DNA of 64,000 nucleotides, taken from NCBI GenBank assembly GCA_036821645.1, contig DAISJD010000002.1, positions 1 to 64,000 on the forward strand. The letters run 5' to 3'. The translations under genes were made by a program, and so were the position numbers. The number at the start of each line of letters is the position of its first letter. Within the stretch, counting starts at the first letter, position 1. Below, piece after piece: positions 1 through 9,003 of this stretch. The notes under the pieces were generated by a model. It did no database searches. It had not been told where the DNA came from and worked only from the letters and a program-made list of their open reading frames with translations. This DNA comes from DAISJD01 sp036821645. Its GTDB lineage: Bacteria; Pseudomonadota; Alphaproteobacteria; ATCC43930; CGMCC-115725.

Positions 1-2
1 GG

Positions 3-908
3 TCATTGAGCGGTCTGATCCGGGGGTGAGGCGGTAGGGGGGCGGGCCGAGGGTAGCTGGATTCCGTTGACTGCGAATAAATGCTGACGGATCGGGTTCA
101 TATCGTCATCAGGTTGGAGACGATAATAGCAGGTGGCAAGCCCCGTGCCGCGTCCGGTCAGCCCCTTCGTACGGGCCTCGCGCAGGGCGGCAAAGATCAG
201 GCGATCTTCGCCCCCGCCATTGGCAAGGGCTGCCATGGACCAAAGCGGCAGCAGTCCGTGGCAGGCAAGCTTGTCCAACATCAAGGAGGATGTGTCGATG
301 AACCCGCCTTGGGTTTCGTTGAACAGTCCGGCACCGAACCCAACCGATTCCCATTGATCGATACAGATCGGCAACTCGGTGCCCGGTTCGACCATCCACC
401 GATTCGACCAGGCGAAGGCATGGTCCTTGATGGCGGCCGTGAGGCTGGAAAGATGGTTCGGGGCCAGCCAATTATCGTCATCGAGATAGGCGAGGTACCG
501 GCTGTTGGCGGCATAACTCATGATGGTGCGCAACGAGCCGCCGAAATAGTTCGGATAGAGTCCGCCATGGCGCTTTGACGTGGAATAGCCAAGATCGAAC
601 AAGGTGATCATGATTCGATCCGGGCAGGCCTCGGCCAGAGGGATGAGCATTTGCCGGTCGCCCTCGGCGATGTCGATCCCGATGAGAAGATGAATACGCC
701 CTTGAAAATCCTGCTGAAACACCGATCGAACCGCCCGCCCCAGGCTCGGACGCAGCAGGCTCGCCATGATGACGGCCGCATCGAAGGGGGGTTGGCAGGC
801 TTCGGGTGCTCGAAGAATCTGGCATCCGCGCGGATCTGACGAAAAATTGATCATGGGACGTCCGATGCAATAAGGAAATGGCTGCGGAAATCGGCTGGAC
901 TTTTCCAT
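3..908 (-). CDS. Family 2-like (GT-A) glycosyltransferase
   Basis: A 301-residue protein likely to transfer a sugar from a nucleotide-sugar donor. An alanine/valine-rich strand at about residues 44-50 opens the nucleotide-binding fold, and an acidic triplet (YLDDDNWL, Asp143-145) sits where GT-A enzymes carry the metal-binding DxD. Start and stop are both inside the window. There is no membrane segment, so it is probably cytoplasmic. It is divergent from the diguanylate cyclase at 1107, with about 200 bases between them. Acceptor and pathway cannot be read. Class assignment is fairly sure, function is not. Confidence 0.7.
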   Translation of the reverse strand: MEKSSRFPQPFPYCIGRPMINFSSDPRGCQILRAPEACQPPFDAAVIMASLLRPSLGRAVRSVFQQDFQGRIHLLIGIDIAEGDRQMLIPLAEACPDRIMITLFDLGYSTSKRHGGLYPNYFGGSLRTIMSYAANSRYLAYLDDDNWLAPNHLSSLTAAIKDHAFAWSNRWMVEPGTELPICIDQWESVGFGAGLFNETQGGFIDTSSLMLDKLACHGLLPLWSMAALANGGGEDRLIFAALREARTKGLTGRGTGLATCYYRLQPDDDMNPIRQHLFAVNGIQLPSARPPTASPPDQTAQ

Positions 909-1106
909 GGCGATGCGCGTCCTGGGACAGACGGAGGCGTATCGTTAACGGGTTGTTGTCAAACATTGGTAGAAAATGAGGATAGAAAGGATTAGCGGTA
1001 TAGTTTAAAACGACCGCCTGTATATCACCATGCAAAAAGCGGGTGAAAGGGTTTCTGTGGTCGGTAGCGGGTGTGTCGGTGTTGGGTCCCATGCTATGAG
1101 GATAGA

Positions 1107-2189
1107 ATGATAGCGGATATGCCGGGGGAAGAAAAAACAACAAAAAGTAAGTCGCTCCCCCCGATTGATCTTGATGCCTGTATTGAGTTTTGGAAATTGG
1201 AAGGTCAGGCTCAGACCATCTTGTTGCAGGCCCGCCCCATCATTATCGGCGTTTTGGACCGCGTTGGCATCGAGTTTTATGATTATTTCAGTGCCGATCC
1301 GACTGCTTGTACGATTCTCGCTGATCCTGCGACGCGCCAACGGGCCATTGCCGGGATGTTGTCTTATTGGGATGGATTGTTTTCCCAGGATATGGCGACC
1401 GCGATCGGTCGGGCGCAAAAATTCGCTTACCATCATTACGAGCAAGGCGTCAGTCCGCGTCTTTTCCTGGCCGGGTGCTATCAGGTTCTGAGTCTGATCA
1501 CGGGGGCGCTGTTGGCGGAACATGGACAGAATGCCCTGCCCCTTATCGATTGCGTGACGCGAGCCGTCATGATGACGACGGAAGTCGGTCTTTCGGCCTA
1601 TTTCGATAACGTGACGCATTTTACGACACAGGATCGGTTGGACCATGAGACGCGTAGCTTGCAGGAAAAGGTGCGGTCGCTGGAAGAAATGGCTTATGTC
1701 GATGGCTTGACATGGCTGTTCAATCGACGCTACTTCGATCTGGCACTCGCCGCTGAAATCGCCCGCGCCGACCGTCAACAGGTGCCGCTTGCCCTTTTGA
1801 TCGTTGATGTCGATCATTTCAAGCATATCAACGATACTTATGGCCATGATGCGGGCGATCGGGTCTTGTGCCAAGTTTCGGAGATCATCCGGCAATCGGC
1901 CCGGCGCAGCGATATCGTCGCCCGTTTCGGCGGAGAGGAATTCACGCTGATTTTGCCGGGTACGGCGCGCGATGCGGCCTTGCAAGTGGCGGAGCGCCTG
2001 CGCCATCTGATCGAAGAAACGACGCTTTATCTTGGCGACGATCGGAATGAAGCGCAAGCGGTTCGGATGACGGTGAGCGGCGGTCTTGCGGCACTCGGCC
2101 CCAACCGAACGGCGCAGGATTTGATCAAAGAGGCGGATCGCGCCCTTTATCGCGCAAAAGAAACCGGACGCAACCGGATCATGGTGTGA
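1107..2189 (+). CDS. Globin-coupled diguanylate cyclase (GGDEF)
   Basis: Probable haem-based gas or redox sensor that makes cyclic di-GMP. Residues about 15-165 look like a sensor globin: helical, with paired histidines at 109-110 as proximal haem ligand candidates followed by GVSPRLFLAGCY. Residues about 185-360 are a GGDEF domain with the signature GGEEF near residue 275. An RxxD inhibitory site (RRSD) lies five residues before it, so product inhibition is expected. The frame is open from 1071, but ATG 1107 has GAGGA four bases upstream and gives the better start. No membrane segment is seen. The GGDEF assignment is certain; the globin assignment is by pattern. Confidence 0.85.
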   Translation: MIADMPGEEKTTKSKSLPPIDLDACIEFWKLEGQAQTILLQARPIIIGVLDRVGIEFYDYFSADPTACTILADPATRQRAIAGMLSYWDGLFSQDMATAIGRAQKFAYHHYEQGVSPRLFLAGCYQVLSLITGALLAEHGQNALPLIDCVTRAVMMTTEVGLSAYFDNVTHFTTQDRLDHETRSLQEKVRSLEEMAYVDGLTWLFNRRYFDLALAAEIARADRQQVPLALLIVDVDHFKHINDTYGHDAGDRVLCQVSEIIRQSARRSDIVARFGGEEFTLILPGTARDAALQVAERLRHLIEETTLYLGDDRNEAQAVRMTVSGGLAALGPNRTAQDLIKEADRALYRAKETGRNRIMV

Positions 2190-2250
2190 CCAGGGACGCC
2201 CCTTCCGTGCGCCGAGGTCGAGGCTGCATCCGGTTGCTTGCGGGCGTCGG

Positions 2251-2907
2251 GTGCCTGTTCAATATTTTTGGGCGGGTATGCGTTCTGGGCGCGCACAATC
2301 TGGTTTTCGTGCCAGAAAGCGGTCAAAAAAGCAGAGGGTAGACGGTTTTTTTCCGCAAAACGGTTTTCAGGGGCAGGCCTTGTCCATACCGTCCGACGAT
2401 GACCTCATTGAGCTGATCCGTGCGAGTGCGCTTGGCGACAGGCTTGCCTTTGCCGAGCTTTATCGCGTGACGCATCGCAAGCTCTATGCGGTGACCTTGC
2501 GCATGCTGGGCAACCCCGACAGTGCTGCGGAGGCCGTGCAGGATGCCTATCTGCGGGTCTGGCGTCAGGCCGGACAATATGCGGCGGCGCGCGGTCGACC
2601 CCTGCATTGGATGACGGCGATTACCCGCAATGTTGCGATCGATCGCTTGCGGGTTTTGCCGCAGCCGCCGTCCGAGATGACCGATCTCGAAGAATGCGTG
2701 ATTCCGGCAGATGGTCAGGCCCTGGATATTGCCCGGTGTCTGCACCAATTGGAGGCGCATCATCGTAAGGCGATACTTTTGGCCTATTATTACGGTTGCT
2801 CTCATGGGGAGTTGGCGCAAAAAATGCATGTGCCGCTTGGTACAGTCAAAACATGGATCAGACGCTCTCTGATTCGATTGAAAGGGTGTTTGGCATCCTA
2901 TGAATGA
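2251..2907 (+). CDS. ECF (group 4) RNA polymerase sigma factor
   Basis: An extracytoplasmic-function sigma factor with only regions 2 and 4. Region 2 spans about residues 50-125 and contains EAVQDAYLRVWRQ and the promoter-melting helix WMTAITRNVAIDRLR. Region 4 (about 160-215) is the helix-turn-helix with GTVKTWIRRSLIRLK. The first 45 residues are unlike the family. ATG 2278 or TTG 2380 (giving the usual length of about 175 residues) may be the true start. It overlaps the anti-sigma gene by 8 bases, so the two are translationally coupled. It likely drives a stress regulon, possibly including the downstream haem, copper and lipid genes. Confidence 0.88.
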   Translation: MPVQYFWAGMRSGRAQSGFRARKRSKKQRVDGFFPQNGFQGQALSIPSDDDLIELIRASALGDRLAFAELYRVTHRKLYAVTLRMLGNPDSAAEAVQDAYLRVWRQAGQYAAARGRPLHWMTAITRNVAIDRLRVLPQPPSEMTDLEECVIPADGQALDIARCLHQLEAHHRKAILLAYYYGCSHGELAQKMHVPLGTVKTWIRRSLIRLKGCLASYE

Positions 2908-3439
2908 GCGGAACGATATCGGCGATGTCATGGTCGCGTCCTATGTTTTGGGCGTCCTCGACGCGCCTGAACGCCGTGCCGTCGAAACACGGGCGGTCGG
3001 TGATGAAAGGCTGACGGATGCGCTGACGCAGTGGCAGGAACGACTGATGCCGCTTGTGCTTGCAATGCCGTCGGTTTCGGTCCCGGCGGGGGTCTGGCAC
3101 TCTATTGCCGATGCACTCGACTATCCCGATGCCGAAGGACCGCACACCCGGGCGGCACAGGGGGGGGTCTGGTTGCGCGTCGTGGATGGCGTGTCGATGA
3201 AGCTCCTGTCGGTCGATCCGGTTTCCGGTGCGCGCTCCGCCGTCATGCGTCTTGCCGCAGGCTCGGTCCTGGACGGGCATCCCCATGAAGAGACCGAAGA
3301 ATGCTACGTCATCGAGGGGCATATCGAGATCGCGGGCGAGCATCTGCGTACTGGCGATCATCATGTCGCCCCTGCTGGAACGGTTCACGGTCGGCTCATG
3401 GCCCACGAAAACGCCGTTCTGTTTTTGCATTGGGCTTAG
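2900..3439 (+). CDS. Cytoplasmic anti-sigma factor, RskA-like N-terminus plus ChrR-type cupin
   Basis: Expected to hold the preceding ECF sigma factor inactive. Residues 8-60 match the anti-sigma helical bundle of the RskA/ChrR kind (VMVASYVLGVLDAPE). Residues about 105-178 form a cupin with a metal-site pattern HPH, E and a later H (GHPHEETEECY, then TVHGR). ChrR of Rhodobacter pairs a zinc anti-sigma domain with a cupin and responds to singlet oxygen. Here the ChrR-type Cys motif is not evident at the N-terminus, so the architecture is a mix. No transmembrane helix is present. It is coupled to the sigma gene by overlap. Confidence 0.82.
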   Translation: MNERNDIGDVMVASYVLGVLDAPERRAVETRAVGDERLTDALTQWQERLMPLVLAMPSVSVPAGVWHSIADALDYPDAEGPHTRAAQGGVWLRVVDGVSMKLLSVDPVSGARSAVMRLAAGSVLDGHPHEETEECYVIEGHIEIAGEHLRTGDHHVAPAGTVHGRLMAHENAVLFLHWA

Positions 3440-3572
3440 TTAAATAGCGCATGGCTGTTGTTTTTTTTGGATTTCTGAAAGCGTAAAAATGGCGATTAAC
3501 CTCAATTTTTGCGGATTTTTGGTGGGCGATCGTCTGATTTTTGCGGAACGGTGTTAGATTTTTTTTCCTCGG

Positions 3573-3640
3573 TCTCGCGAAAGGTCGCGATAAAAAATGC
3601 ATCCGCTTTGACGATAGGCCCGTATCTGCTCACGGATGCA
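3573..3640 (+). promoter_or_regulatory. Structured 5' leader of the truncated haemoglobin gene
   Basis: An 8-bp perfect stem (TGCATCCG at 3598-3605 with CGGATGCA at 3633-3640) encloses a 27-nt loop just before the gene. Upstream of it, TCGCGA-AAGG-TCGCGA (3573-3588) forms a second inverted repeat. No known riboswitch was recognised. It could be an mRNA-stabilising leader or a protein-binding site. Confidence 0.35.
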
Positions 3641-3660
3641 ACTCTCGGGGGGATCCCGCA

Positions 3661-4101
3661 ATGTCCGTTTCTTTCTTCCGTCGCGCCGGCCTCGTGGCCG
3701 CCGTTGCCCTCGTTGGCGTTTACGCCACTTCTGCCATTGCTGCCGAAAAGTCGCTCTATGAGCGTCTCGGTGGCGGCGCCGCCGTTAAGGCCGTTGTTGA
3801 CGAATTCGTCGCCAACGTTGCTGGCGATGCCCGCATCAACACCTTCTTCAAAGACACCAACATTGAAAAGTTGAAGAAGAACCTGGTCGACCAAATCGGT
3901 TCCGCCACGGGCGGCCCGGAAAAGTACACCGGCCGTTCCATGAAGGAAGCCCATAAGGGCATGGGTGTCACCGACGCCGCTTTCGGTGCGCTCGTTGAAG
4001 ACCTGGTCAAGGCCCTTGACAAGTTCAAGGTTCCGGCCAAGGAAAAGGGTGAGCTCCTCGGCGCCCTCGGCCCGATGAAGGCTGACATCGTTACCAAGTA
4101 A
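3661..4101 (+). CDS. Secreted group I truncated haemoglobin
   Basis: A globin of the 2-on-2 family preceded by a signal peptide (residues 1-27, cut after SAIAA). The mature part begins with the family hallmark SLYERLGGGAAV. It has the FFKDTN segment and a proximal-histidine region around AHKGMGV. The chosen ATG follows a GGGGGGAT ribosome site; the frame is open from 3541 but the earlier part does not look coding. Export to the periplasm is unusual for truncated globins and, with the cupredoxin that overlaps its stop by one base, suggests a periplasmic redox or NO/O2 function. Confidence 0.88.
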   Translation: MSVSFFRRAGLVAAVALVGVYATSAIAAEKSLYERLGGGAAVKAVVDEFVANVAGDARINTFFKDTNIEKLKKNLVDQIGSATGGPEKYTGRSMKEAHKGMGVTDAAFGALVEDLVKALDKFKVPAKEKGELLGALGPMKADIVTK

Positions 4102-4424
4102 TGCGCTTTTCTGCGTCTTGTTTGGCAGCCATCGCCGCGCTTTGCGCGGCGATGGTTTCTCCTGCGCATGCCGAAGACGTTACCGTCAGCATGGTCAAAC
4201 GCGAGTTTGCCCCAGCCGAGGTAACGGTCGCGAAGGGGACGACGGTCGTGTTTCGGAACGATGATCCGGGCGCGCACCAAGTGATCGGTAAAGAAGGCGA
4301 AGTTTTCGATCTCAAGCTCCAAAAGGGCGGGGAAGAAACCAAGTACACCTTCACCAAGGCCGGGACTTTCCCGGTTCTCTGCGATTTGCACCCGAAGATG
4401 ATCCTCAAGGTCACCGTTCAGTAA
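4101..4424 (+). CDS. Periplasmic cupredoxin (plastocyanin/amicyanin-like)
   Basis: A small blue-copper type electron carrier of 107 residues with a signal peptide (about 1-24, AHA-ED). The type 1 copper ligands are visible: His in GAHQV and Cys-His-Met in LCDLHPKM near the C-terminus. Its start codon shares the last base of the stop codon of the haemoglobin gene (TAATG), so the two are co-translated. Partner proteins are not in the window. It may deliver or accept electrons for the neighbouring haem protein, which is inference. Confidence 0.9.
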   Translation: MRFSASCLAAIAALCAAMVSPAHAEDVTVSMVKREFAPAEVTVAKGTTVVFRNDDPGAHQVIGKEGEVFDLKLQKGGEETKYTFTKAGTFPVLCDLHPKMILKVTVQ

Positions 4425-4592
4425 AAATCGCGGGAAAGCGCTAGGTTTTGTAATGGCTGGTTCAAGCATCCACCCGGCTGTTACGGAATTCTTGAATTTG
4501 GCGACGGCAGATTATCTTGATATGATCCGTCGCCAGCTTCCGCTTGTCGATCCCCCGGTAGATCGATTGAGCCTGCGTCGTCAATCGTTGTG

Positions 4593-4616
4593 CCCGCCTT
4601 TGGCGGGTTTTTTTTT
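4593..4616 (+). terminator. Rho-independent terminator after the sigma-globin-cupredoxin cluster
   Basis: Stem CCCGCC (4593-4598), loop TTT, stem GGCGGG (4602-4607), followed by nine T residues. It closes transcription of the stress-type cluster before the DUF1295 gene. Confidence 0.85.
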
Positions 4617-4696
4617 GCGCAGCACCGGGGCATAGTCCCACCGCAAGGGGAACGATCCTGTCGCTTATCGGCCTTATTTTCAGTCTTGGGGGCGTC

Positions 4697-5467
4697 ATGG
4701 TGCTGGCGATGGCCGGTGCCTGGGTGATCCAATGGTATCAACGGAATGCCGGTTGGGTCGATGTCGTCTGGTCCTTGGGCACGGGGCTGATCGGGTTCGG
4801 CTTTGCCCTGTTTCCCCTGGACGATCAAGCGGCCATCACCTGGCGCCAGATGTTGGTCGCGATTTTGGTTTTGATCTGGGCTGCTCGATTGGCCGGATAT
4901 CTTGCGGTCCGGGTCAAAAACGGGACCGAAGATGAACGCTATGCGGGATTAAGAACGGCCTGGGGTGGACAGTTTCAAATCCGTCTGTTCATTTTTTTAC
5001 AGATTCAGGCCTTGTTATCCATTCTCTTGACCGTGTCGATTTTTATGGCCGCCCACCGTTCCGGGCCGCTTGATGGGCAAGATCTTTTAGGGCTCATCCT
5101 GCTGGGCGGTGCCATCTTGGGTGAGGCTACGGCCGATCGGCAATTGAAACGGTTCAAGGCCAGCAAGCCCCCACCGCCGCGTCTGTGTACCGTGGGCTTA
5201 TGGCGCTATTCGCGTCATCCCAATTATTTTTTCGAATGGCTGGGTTGGCTTGCCTATCCGGTGATGGCCGTCAATCCATATTCTGGACATTCCTGGTCTC
5301 TCATCGCGGTTTTGGGACCCTTGTTGATGTACTGGATTTTGGTGAAGGCAACGGGTATTCCAATTCTTGAACGCCACATGGTGCAAACGCGGGGCGATGC
5401 GTATCGTCGCTATCAGGTGCAGACATCCGCCTTCGTCCCGTGGCCGCCGCGCAAAGAGGGAGAATAA
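4697..5467 (+). CDS. DUF1295 membrane protein (steroid 5-alpha-reductase fold)
   Basis: A 256-residue polytopic inner-membrane protein with about six hydrophobic segments. The family signature is near the C-terminus: LWRYSRHPNYFFEWLGW, then ERHMVQTRGDAYRRYQ. Members resemble steroid 5-alpha-reductases and isoprenylcysteine methyltransferases and often sit beside CFA-type methyltransferases in ECF/ChrR-linked lipid clusters, as here. The CFA-like gene starts one base after its stop. A role in modifying membrane fatty acyl chains is likely but not shown. Confidence 0.85.
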   Translation: MVLAMAGAWVIQWYQRNAGWVDVVWSLGTGLIGFGFALFPLDDQAAITWRQMLVAILVLIWAARLAGYLAVRVKNGTEDERYAGLRTAWGGQFQIRLFIFLQIQALLSILLTVSIFMAAHRSGPLDGQDLLGLILLGGAILGEATADRQLKRFKASKPPPPRLCTVGLWRYSRHPNYFFEWLGWLAYPVMAVNPYSGHSWSLIAVLGPLLMYWILVKATGIPILERHMVQTRGDAYRRYQVQTSAFVPWPPRKEGE

Positions 5468-5468
5468 C

Positions 5469-6512
5469 GTGGTCAGCCTGCTTTCGTTTGCCAATCGTCT
5501 TGCCGAAGAAGGCCGGTTGCCGGATGCCTTGCTCCTTCCTGCCGTGCGCTGGCGTGTGCGCACCTTCCGGGGGAAACTCGCCGCCCAGACACCGGACCCG
5601 ATCGCGGCCGAGTTTGCCTTTGCCAAGGCGATGGTAAACAATCCCATTGCGCTGTTCACTGATGCTGCCAACGAGCAGCATTATGAATTGCCGCCCGCCT
5701 TCTTCGGGCATGTTTTGGGGCCCAATCGCAAATATTCTTCGTGTCTTTACGATCGGCCGGAAATCGTCACCCTGGCAGATGCCGAAGCACGCGCTTTGTC
5801 CGAAACGGCGGCTCATGCCGATTTGATCGATGGCCAGGATGTTTTGGAATTGGGCTGCGGCTGGGGGTCGCTCACGCTCTGGATGGCGAGCCACTATCCA
5901 CAGTCGCGCATTACGGCTGTATCGAATTCAGCCCCGCAGCGCGCCTATATCGAAGAAACTGCGCGGGTGCGGGGCCTGTCGAACGTTCGCGTGATCACGG
6001 CAGACATGAACCATTTTCAGGCCGAGGGCACCTATGATCGGGTGGTCTCGGTCGAGATGTTCGAACATATGGCCAATTGGGACGCCTTGCTGCGCCGGGT
6101 CAAAAGCTGGTTGCGGGACGATGGCAGAGTGTTCATCCATGTCTTCACCCATCGTTCGACCCCCTATCCGTTCGATCATGGCAATAAAAACGATTGGATT
6201 GCCCAATATTTTTTCACAGGCGGGATCATGCCCAGCCATGGCCTGATGCATCGGTTTCCCGAAATCTTGACCGTGGAAAAAGATTGGCAGTGGAACGGTC
6301 AGCATTATGAGAAGACGGCGCTCGATTGGCTGGCGAATTTCGACCGGCATCACGATGTGATCATGCCGATCCTGCGCACCGTCTACGGTACGCAGGCGCG
6401 GCTTTGGTACGGTCGTTGGCGGCTGTTCTTTTTAGCCACGGCTGGGTTGTTCGGCGACGACGCGGGCCGGGAATGGGGAGTCAGTCATTATCGGTTGAAA
6501 AAACCATGCTAA
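5469..6512 (+). CDS. CFA synthase-like SAM methyltransferase
   Basis: A 347-residue SAM-dependent methyltransferase of the cyclopropane-fatty-acid synthase/coclaurine N-methyltransferase group. Motif I is VLELGCGWGSL near residue 125, preceded by the substrate-loop signature HYELPPAFF and followed by SVEMFEHM. GTG 5469 is taken as the start because GAGGGAGAA lies just upstream and it abuts the DUF1295 stop; the frame is open from 5367. It probably methylates unsaturated phospholipid acyl chains. Together with DUF1295 it looks like a membrane stress module. Confidence 0.85.
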   Translation: MVSLLSFANRLAEEGRLPDALLLPAVRWRVRTFRGKLAAQTPDPIAAEFAFAKAMVNNPIALFTDAANEQHYELPPAFFGHVLGPNRKYSSCLYDRPEIVTLADAEARALSETAAHADLIDGQDVLELGCGWGSLTLWMASHYPQSRITAVSNSAPQRAYIEETARVRGLSNVRVITADMNHFQAEGTYDRVVSVEMFEHMANWDALLRRVKSWLRDDGRVFIHVFTHRSTPYPFDHGNKNDWIAQYFFTGGIMPSHGLMHRFPEILTVEKDWQWNGQHYEKTALDWLANFDRHHDVIMPILRTVYGTQARLWYGRWRLFFLATAGLFGDDAGREWGVSHYRLKKPC

Positions 6513-6559
6513 CCCCTATATCAAGGGCTGCGTAATCGATTGCCGCAGGAGCCGGGATC

Positions 6560-7765
6560 TTGACACAGCACGTCTCGCCAGGGGCCGTCGTGAAACCTAA
6601 GAAAGTGCGTGATCCGCGGCTCGATTTTTTCCGAGGTTTGGCACTTTTCGTGATTCTGGTCAGTCACACGCGCGGCGATGTGTTGTCCGATTGGATTCCG
6701 GCACGCTTCGGCTTGTCCGATGCCGCGACGATGTTCGTCTTCGTTTCGGGCTACGCCTGCGGTTTGGCGTTCGGCGGCGTGTTTAAGCGGATGGGGTTTT
6801 GGCTGGGTACTGCGCGGGTTTGTCTGCGCATCTGGCAACTCTATATCGCGCAACTGGTCGTGATCATGATCGTGGCTGCGGTTTCCGTGACCCTCGATCG
6901 GGTGCTGGGGCCCGATGCGTCCCATGTCTTGGCGCTCGACTATCTGTTCGCCAACCCGCGCGACGCCCTGTTCCGGGTCGTAACCCTGACCTATGTGCCG
7001 CATTATCTCGACATTCTGCCGGTCTATATCGCCGTGCTGGCCATGATCCCGGTGGCGATGCTGATTGCGCGTCTCCATCCTTTGTTGGTGCCGATCACGT
7101 CTCTCCTCTTATGGGGGGTTACCAATTATTTCTCTTTGAACCTGCCGAGCGAGCCGGGCGATCCCGCCGGGTGGTTTTTCGATCCGTTTGCGTGGCAGAT
7201 TCTATTTTTTTCCGGGTATAGCCTCAGTATGCGCTGGGTCAGATTGCCGGAAGCCCATCCGATCCTGTTCTGGGGGGGCGTGCTTTATTTGATCTTCGGG
7301 GTGACGGTTACGGTCCCGGCGATTTTCAATAGCCTGCCCGGTTGGATGGATCTCCAACTTTGGATCGTGGCGCACGGCAATAAGACGATGATGGATCCGC
7401 TGCAATATCTCCATTTCATCGCGTCGGCCTATGTCGTGGTCAGTCTGATCAATCCCCGGATCCATTGGCTCCATACGCTGGCGGCGCGCCCGTTCGTGCG
7501 GTGCGGTCAACAATCCTTGTCGGTTTTCCTCACTGGCATCGTGCTGGCCGATTTGGGCGGCGTCGCCTTTGACGAGATGGGAACGGGCATCGTCCAACAG
7601 GTCTTGATCAATTTGGTCCTGTTCGTCACCACGTTCGGCGTGGTCCTCTTCGTACGGTGGGTCAAATCGGCCCCCTGGGCGAAGCTGCCGGCCCCCGATC
7701 CACGGGTCGATGGGGCGATGCATTATGCCAAAACCCATCCGCTTCATCTCGTGCGGGAAGGATGA
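6560..7765 (+). CDS. opgC: OpgC-family membrane acyltransferase
   Basis: A 401-residue integral membrane protein with about ten hydrophobic segments. The N-terminus has the family pattern RLDFFRGLALFVILVSHT, with the conserved Arg and His. Family members transfer succinyl groups onto osmoregulated periplasmic glucans. The start is TTG 6560 with a GGAG-type site upstream; no better ATG exists nearby. Its stop overlaps the coaBC start (ATGA). No glucan synthase gene (opgGH or ndvB) is in the window, so the substrate is uncertain. Confidence 0.8.
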   Translation: MTQHVSPGAVVKPKKVRDPRLDFFRGLALFVILVSHTRGDVLSDWIPARFGLSDAATMFVFVSGYACGLAFGGVFKRMGFWLGTARVCLRIWQLYIAQLVVIMIVAAVSVTLDRVLGPDASHVLALDYLFANPRDALFRVVTLTYVPHYLDILPVYIAVLAMIPVAMLIARLHPLLVPITSLLLWGVTNYFSLNLPSEPGDPAGWFFDPFAWQILFFSGYSLSMRWVRLPEAHPILFWGGVLYLIFGVTVTVPAIFNSLPGWMDLQLWIVAHGNKTMMDPLQYLHFIASAYVVVSLINPRIHWLHTLAARPFVRCGQQSLSVFLTGIVLADLGGVAFDEMGTGIVQQVLINLVLFVTTFGVVLFVRWVKSAPWAKLPAPDPRVDGAMHYAKTHPLHLVREG

Positions 7766-9003
7766 GCCCGGTGATCCATTCTATCGGCGGCCGTCGCATT
7801 CTCTTGATTATTGCCGGTGGGATTGCGGCCTATAAGTCTCTCGACCTCATTCGTCGATTGCGCGAACGCGGTGCCTTGGTGCGCGCTGTCATGACCGCCT
7901 CGGCACAAGAATTCATTACCCCCCTGTCGGTCGCCAGCCTCAGCGAAGACAAGGTCTATACCGATCTCTGGTCGCTTACCGACGAGAGCGAGATGGGCCA
8001 TATCCGTCTTTCGCGCGAGGCGGATTTGATCGTCGTCGCCCCGGCGACGGCCAATCTGATGGCCGAAATGGCCGCCGGGCTTGCCCGGGATCTTGCGACC
8101 ACCGTTCTCTTGGCCGCTGATAAGCCGGTTTTGGTCGCCCCTGCGATGAATGTGATGATGTGGGCCCACCCGGCCACGCAACAGAACCGGGCGATTTTGG
8201 CCGCGCGCGGCGTCTTGTTCGTGGGGCCCAATGGCGGTGCCCTTGCCTGCGGCGAAACCGGGGCCGGTCGCATGGCGGAACCGATGGAAATTCTGGCTGC
8301 GATCGACGGGTTTTTTGCAGCCCAAGGCCGGTTGGCCGGGCGTCACTTCTTGGTGACGAGCGGTCCGACCTTCGAACCGATCGACCCGGTACGCTTTATC
8401 GGCAATCGCTCGTCTGGTAAACAGGGTCAGGCGATTGCGGCAGCCCTGGCTAGAGCCGGGGCCCGCGTCACCTTGGTATCGGGGCCCGGCATCCTGCATG
8501 CGCCCTTGCCGCCCTTGGTGCGCTTAGTTTCCGTGGAAACGGCGGCAGAGATGCTGGCCGCCTGTCGATCGGCCCTACCGGCCGATGGGGCGATCGCAGC
8601 GGCCGCCGTCAGTGACTGGCGGCCGACGATGGTTTCTGCCCAAAAACTGAAGAAACGGGCCGGCGATCCGCCGCCGACCCTGGCTTTGAGTGAAAATCCC
8701 GATATTTTGGCGAGTCTGGCCGCTCCCGGCCCGGATCGGCCCCGCCTCGTCGTCGGGTTTGCGGCTGAAACGGAATCGGTGATCCCCCATGCCGAGGCCA
8801 AACGTCGGCGCAAAGGATGCGATTGGATCTTGGCTAACGATGTCTCGCCGGGTACCGGGGCATTTGGTGGGGATTGCAACACCCTCCACGTCGTGACGCA
8901 AGACGGGGTCGAAACTTGGCCATCGGCTACGAAGGATGTTTTGGCCCGCCACCTCGTCGACCGGATCGTCGCGTATTTTACCGATGGGGCGGTGTCGGCA
9001 TGA
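7762..9003 (+). CDS. coaBC: Bifunctional CoA biosynthesis protein CoaBC
   Basis: Phosphopantothenoylcysteine synthetase/decarboxylase, two steps of coenzyme A synthesis in the cytoplasm. The N-terminal CoaC flavoprotein half has GGIAAYKS, the substrate motif PAMNVMMW and the flap CGETGAGRM. The C-terminal CoaB half begins at TSGPTFEPIDPVRFIGNRSS with the SSGKQG loop. At 413 residues it is of normal length. ATG 7762 overlaps the previous stop as ATGA, and its own stop overlaps dut in the same way. Confidence 0.96.
   Translation: MSPVIHSIGGRRILLIIAGGIAAYKSLDLIRRLRERGALVRAVMTASAQEFITPLSVASLSEDKVYTDLWSLTDESEMGHIRLSREADLIVVAPATANLMAEMAAGLARDLATTVLLAADKPVLVAPAMNVMMWAHPATQQNRAILAARGVLFVGPNGGALACGETGAGRMAEPMEILAAIDGFFAAQGRLAGRHFLVTSGPTFEPIDPVRFIGNRSSGKQGQAIAAALARAGARVTLVSGPGILHAPLPPLVRLVSVETAAEMLAACRSALPADGAIAAAAVSDWRPTMVSAQKLKKRAGDPPPTLALSENPDILASLAAPGPDRPRLVVGFAAETESVIPHAEAKRRRKGCDWILANDVSPGTGAFGGDCNTLHVVTQDGVETWPSATKDVLARHLVDRIVAYFTDGAVSA

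Noticed and set aside
1005..2057. Long minus-strand frame (350 codons) opposite the diguanylate cyclase
   Set aside because: The plus strand has unmistakable GGDEF motifs. The opposite frame has no recognisable domain and is Arg/Gln-rich, as antisense frames in GC-rich genes are.
4453..4635. 60-codon frame after the cupredoxin
   Set aside because: It runs through the terminator stem and T-run at 4593-4616 and has no domain.
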